Shown piece after piece: positions 61,636-64,000 of a stretch of DNA of 64,000 nucleotides. The notes beneath the pieces were generated by a model. That model worked only from the letters and a program-made list of their open reading frames with translations. It searched no databases and was not told the DNA's origin. The stretch comes from Legionella impletisoli (GTDB lineage Bacteria > Pseudomonadota > Gammaproteobacteria > Legionellales > Legionellaceae). The stretch covers positions 62,001-126,000 of the forward strand of contig NZ_CAAAIA010000007.1 of NCBI RefSeq assembly GCF_900639875.1, read 5' to 3'. Numbering within the stretch: position 1 is the first letter of the stretch; every line of letters starts with the position of its first letter. A program made the position numbers and the translations under genes.

Positions 61636-62914
61636 CTACTTCCACTGCCAGTGCCGCTGTTAAATTATGATGGCCCATTCGGGTAACCTCTATATCATCT
61701 TCAATGCGAATTCCAATGCCTAACCAGCGTTCATCCACATGAGGGTGATCAGGACGAATATAAATTCCTGGCTCAACGGTTAAAACCATACCTTCCTCAA
61801 GCATTCGCCAAGAACCATCTCGTTTATAAGCCCCACTGTCATGAACATCAAGGCCTAACCAGTGACCTGAATTATGCATGTAAAATTCTTTATAAGCCCC
61901 TTCTTCAATAAGACTATCCACTTCACCATGCAATAGCTTTAAATCAATGAGCCCTTGGGTTAAAACACGCACCATATTCATTTGAATCTCATTCCAAGCT
62001 TGGCCAGGGCGCACTTGCTCAAGGCCTGCTTTTTGTGCTTTTAACACCAATTCATAAAGAGCACGTTGTTCTGCGGTGAAAACACCATTTAAAGGATAAG
62101 TTCGAGTAATATCGGCAGCATAATTTTGATATTCACCACCCGCATCAACTAACAAAAGCTCACCGCGTTTAAGAGGAGCATTATTCTCGGTGTAATGAAG
62201 AATACAAGCATTCTTACCGCCAGCAACAATCGGATCATATGCGTAACTACGACAACCTTCTCTTATAAACTCATAAATAAGTTCCGCCTCAAGCTCATAT
62301 TCATACTGAGCTTGGCTGCATCGTTTCATAACCCGTTGATGAGCAGCCACGGAAATGCTCGCTGCTTTTTGCATGAGGGAAAGCTCCGCTTCGCTTTTGA
62401 ATAATCGAAGCTCACTGATAATGGGCGTAATATCACAAAATGCATCGGGAGCCTGAATGCCTTTGCGAATTTGTCCTTTAACTTGATGCCAAGCCTGTTT
62501 AATTCGTTCATCCCAATGAGGATAGCGACCAAGGGGAAAATAGACCGCTTTTTTTCCTGATAGTAATTCGACTAAGCGATCATTACATTCTTTTACAGAA
62601 AACGCGGCATCAACTCCTAGCTCTGATAAAGCATCCTCTTGACCAAGTCGAAGGCCAGTCCATAATTCTTGAGCGGGATCTTTAGGGCGATTAAACAAAA
62701 TGCTTTCCGGTGCTCGACCAGAAGTGATAACCAACAACGCGTCGGGTTCATTAAACCCAGTTAAATAATAAAAATCGCTGTCTTGGCGAAATCTGTAATG
62801 CGAGTCACCACTGCGAAGTGCTTCTCTAGCGGCAGGAATCAATGCTACAGAGTCGGGCTCCAATTGCATGGCCACGCTTTGACGACGTGTGACGTATTCT
62901 TTTTTGGATATCAT
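61607..62914 (-). CDS. pepP: Xaa-Pro aminopeptidase P
   Basis: A 435-aa metallopeptidase that removes N-terminal residues before proline. The pita-bread metal ligands are in LLVDAGGEYQNYAADITRTYP (two Asp), HNSGHWLGLDVHD (His), VLTVEPGIYI (Glu) and GIGIRIEDDIEV (Glu). The N-terminal domain (about 1-175) is typical of PepP. The ATG at 62914 has gaaggatcg upstream; an earlier ATG at 62935 adds seven residues. It lies between ygfB and ubiH, the same order as in E. coli. Confidence 0.96.
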   Translation of the reverse strand: MISKKEYVTRRQSVAMQLEPDSVALIPAAREALRSGDSHYRFRQDSDFYYLTGFNEPDALLVITSGRAPESILFNRPKDPAQELWTGLRLGQEDALSELGVDAAFSVKECNDRLVELLSGKKAVYFPLGRYPHWDERIKQAWHQVKGQIRKGIQAPDAFCDITPIISELRLFKSEAELSLMQKAASISVAAHQRVMKRCSQAQYEYELEAELIYEFIREGCRSYAYDPIVAGGKNACILHYTENNAPLKRGELLLVDAGGEYQNYAADITRTYPLNGVFTAEQRALYELVLKAQKAGLEQVRPGQAWNEIQMNMVRVLTQGLIDLKLLHGEVDSLIEEGAYKEFYMHNSGHWLGLDVHDSGAYKRDGSWRMLEEGMVLTVEPGIYIRPDHPHVDERWLGIGIRIEDDIEVTRMGHHNLTAALAVEVDELEAIVRG

Positions 62915-62959
62915 AAACGATCCTTCTCGAATCAACTAATCTGGCTCACGAGTTTATCC

Positions 62960-63538
62960 TTAATGCGCTTTCTGAGTCGCATCTTCATGGTGATGATTTT
63001 CTTTTAAATCACCGTATATCCTAAGCACCGCCATGCGAGCATATTCACTCACCTCCATTAAAGCTCGTTCATCTTCTTCATCAATATTTAGGCTGTCATA
63101 ATCTAACTTAGCAAACTCTGCTATGTGTTGAATGGCGTCTTGTACTTCTTCTTCCTCAATTTGCTCCACATCAACACCGGCCATGACTAAGCCCTGTATA
63201 AACCCATCACACCATTCGCTAAATGCTTGTGCGCGGGTGGATAACGATTCATCCTCTTCCGGCAACATAAGTTGGAACTCAAAATCAAGGTTCGAAATTT
63301 GCTGTTGGCTAACGGCATATACATCAAATAATGCCAAAATAGCTGCGCGCGAAGAGTCATCTTTATTAAGCATCAAAGCTCGGAAATATTCCTCTCCTTT
63401 ATGGGTGGCTCCTGCAGAAAGATAACCGCACATCATTCCATGCAGTTCACTCCCTGAAATGGGTAGGTCAAGAGAGGAGATGGAATCGATAAACGTTTGG
63501 TATTTGGGCAGGTGTGATGACACACGACTTGCAGACAT
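62960..63538 (-). CDS. ygfB: UPF0149 family protein (YgfB/YecA-like)
   Basis: A 192-aa acidic helical protein with the UPF0149 pattern: LDLPISGSELHGMMCGYLSAGA near the N-terminus, EWCDGFIQGLVMAG in the middle, and EEDERALMEVSEYARMAVLRIYGDL at the end. In other gammaproteobacteria YgfB modulates gene regulation, but its reaction is not established. It is the first gene of the ygfB-pepP-ubiH-ubiI operon (45 bp to pepP) and divergent from zapA, matching the conserved enterobacterial locus. Confidence 0.93.
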   Translation of the reverse strand: MSASRVSSHLPKYQTFIDSISSLDLPISGSELHGMMCGYLSAGATHKGEEYFRALMLNKDDSSRAAILALFDVYAVSQQQISNLDFEFQLMLPEEDESLSTRAQAFSEWCDGFIQGLVMAGVDVEQIEEEEVQDAIQHIAEFAKLDYDSLNIDEEDERALMEVSEYARMAVLRIYGDLKENHHHEDATQKAH

Positions 63539-63700
63539 AAGATAACCTATTGCAAAAAATATCTATAATAACTGATTTGCTCACACAAACCAAAATTGTT
63601 ACCATTTGAACAATCGTTCCCGTCTTATCTTAGGATTTTATTTAGATGGGAATGTCTGCCATTAGAATGTGGCTGTAACATCTTGCATGAGATGACTATG

Positions 63701-63994
63701 ATGAAAACAAAATCCTGTACCATACGCTTGCTCAATAAAGTCTATAACATCAAATGCCCAGAGCATGAGGTGGAAAATCTGACCCATGCTGCCGCGCAAT
63801 TAAATAATCATATGACTGAAACGAAAAAAAAATTCAAGCAACTAGATGATTTTCAAGCCTTATTGCTTGCAGCACTCCACATCAGTCATGACTTAATTCA
63901 TTGTCAAGCCAAGCAAGAAGAGCGGCAAAAGCAACTCGCTCAGTTCATTCATTCTTTAGAGACAAAAATTAGTCAAGCAACAGAAGAAGTCTAA
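63701..63994 (+). CDS. zapA: Cell division protein ZapA
   Basis: A 97-aa protein that cross-links FtsZ filaments at the division site. The N-terminal beta region (KSCTIRLLNKVYNIKCPEHEVENLTHAA) and the long C-terminal coiled coil (LAALHISHDLIHCQAKQEERQKQLAQFIHSLETKISQA) match ZapA. Two ATGs, 63698 and 63701, are possible; longer readings from 63596 lack family support. In many gammaproteobacteria the 6S RNA gene follows zapA; that would lie just beyond the window end. Confidence 0.92.
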   Translation: MKTKSCTIRLLNKVYNIKCPEHEVENLTHAAAQLNNHMTETKKKFKQLDDFQALLLAALHISHDLIHCQAKQEERQKQLAQFIHSLETKISQATEEV

Positions 63995-64000
63995 CGTAAA

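Overview
The window is a 64 kb stretch of a low-GC gammaproteobacterial chromosome, almost certainly Legionella or a very close relative. The evidence is four tandem paralogues of the Legionella-type cysteine-containing major outer membrane protein, an LbtU-type porin, a secreted IcmL-like domain protein, and a core-gene order (pyrC, rnt, ahpC/TSA, grxD, sodB, argD; ygfB-pepP-ubiH-ubiI divergent from zapA) typical of this group. No insertion sequence, prophage, CRISPR array, rRNA or tRNA gene was found. Most of the window is housekeeping DNA with scattered lineage-specific genes and many small palindromic or tandem repeats in the gaps.

Layout. 1-4.5 kb: end of mmsA, mmsB (valine catabolism), a low-complexity acidic protein, engB, a di-haem cytochrome c4 and a DsbA-like oxidoreductase. 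4.7-9 kb: a two-gene NitT/TauT-type ABC transporter with a fused double permease, an IcmL-like secreted protein and a DUF3592 membrane protein. 9.2-14 kb: the glycine cleavage operon gcvT-gcvH-gcvPA-yciI-gcvPB. 14-23 kb: a small HTH protein, an RMD1-family protein, a purine permease, a tandem-GNAT protein, a KAS II-like synthase, lpxD and polA. 23-32 kb: a stand-alone receiver protein, a flavin monooxygenase, rpiA, a CBS-like PLP enzyme, a protein resembling an OTU deubiquitinase but lacking the catalytic Cys, a Bem46-like hydrolase, a coiled-coil protein with a membrane-anchored DOT1-like methyltransferase, and ihfB. 32-36.7 kb: dcd, the slipin/NfeD pair and the LbtU-like porin.

36.9-42.1 kb is the porin cluster: four minus-strand paralogues with strong terminators, one (39.9-40.8 kb) with codon use suggesting very high expression, and a four-copy 89-bp tandem repeat between the second and third. 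42.3-50.4 kb: pyrC, rnt, ahpC, grxD, sodB, argD, rlmB and rnr. 50.4-55 kb is accessory: an EnhB-like secreted protein, a periplasmic binding protein, a DUF4254 protein and a 779-aa multi-pass protein with an EPV repeat tail. 55-58 kb: a three-gene retropepsin / 7TM-transglutaminase-like / ATP-grasp operon, then a papain-family peptidase. 59-64 kb: the ubiI-ubiH-pepP-ygfB operon, divergent from zapA.

The most unusual signals are: (1) a dispersed ~105-bp element in three copies whose stem bases co-vary; (2) an identical hairpin followed by 23/24-bp tandem units at two distant loci; (3) the 89-bp x4 array in the porin cluster; (4) an OTU-like protein with Ser in place of the catalytic Cys; (5) a membrane-anchored DOT1-like methyltransferase next to a coiled-coil membrane protein; (6) the 779-aa protein with a recurring membrane module. 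All calls come from reading the sequence; no database search was run.
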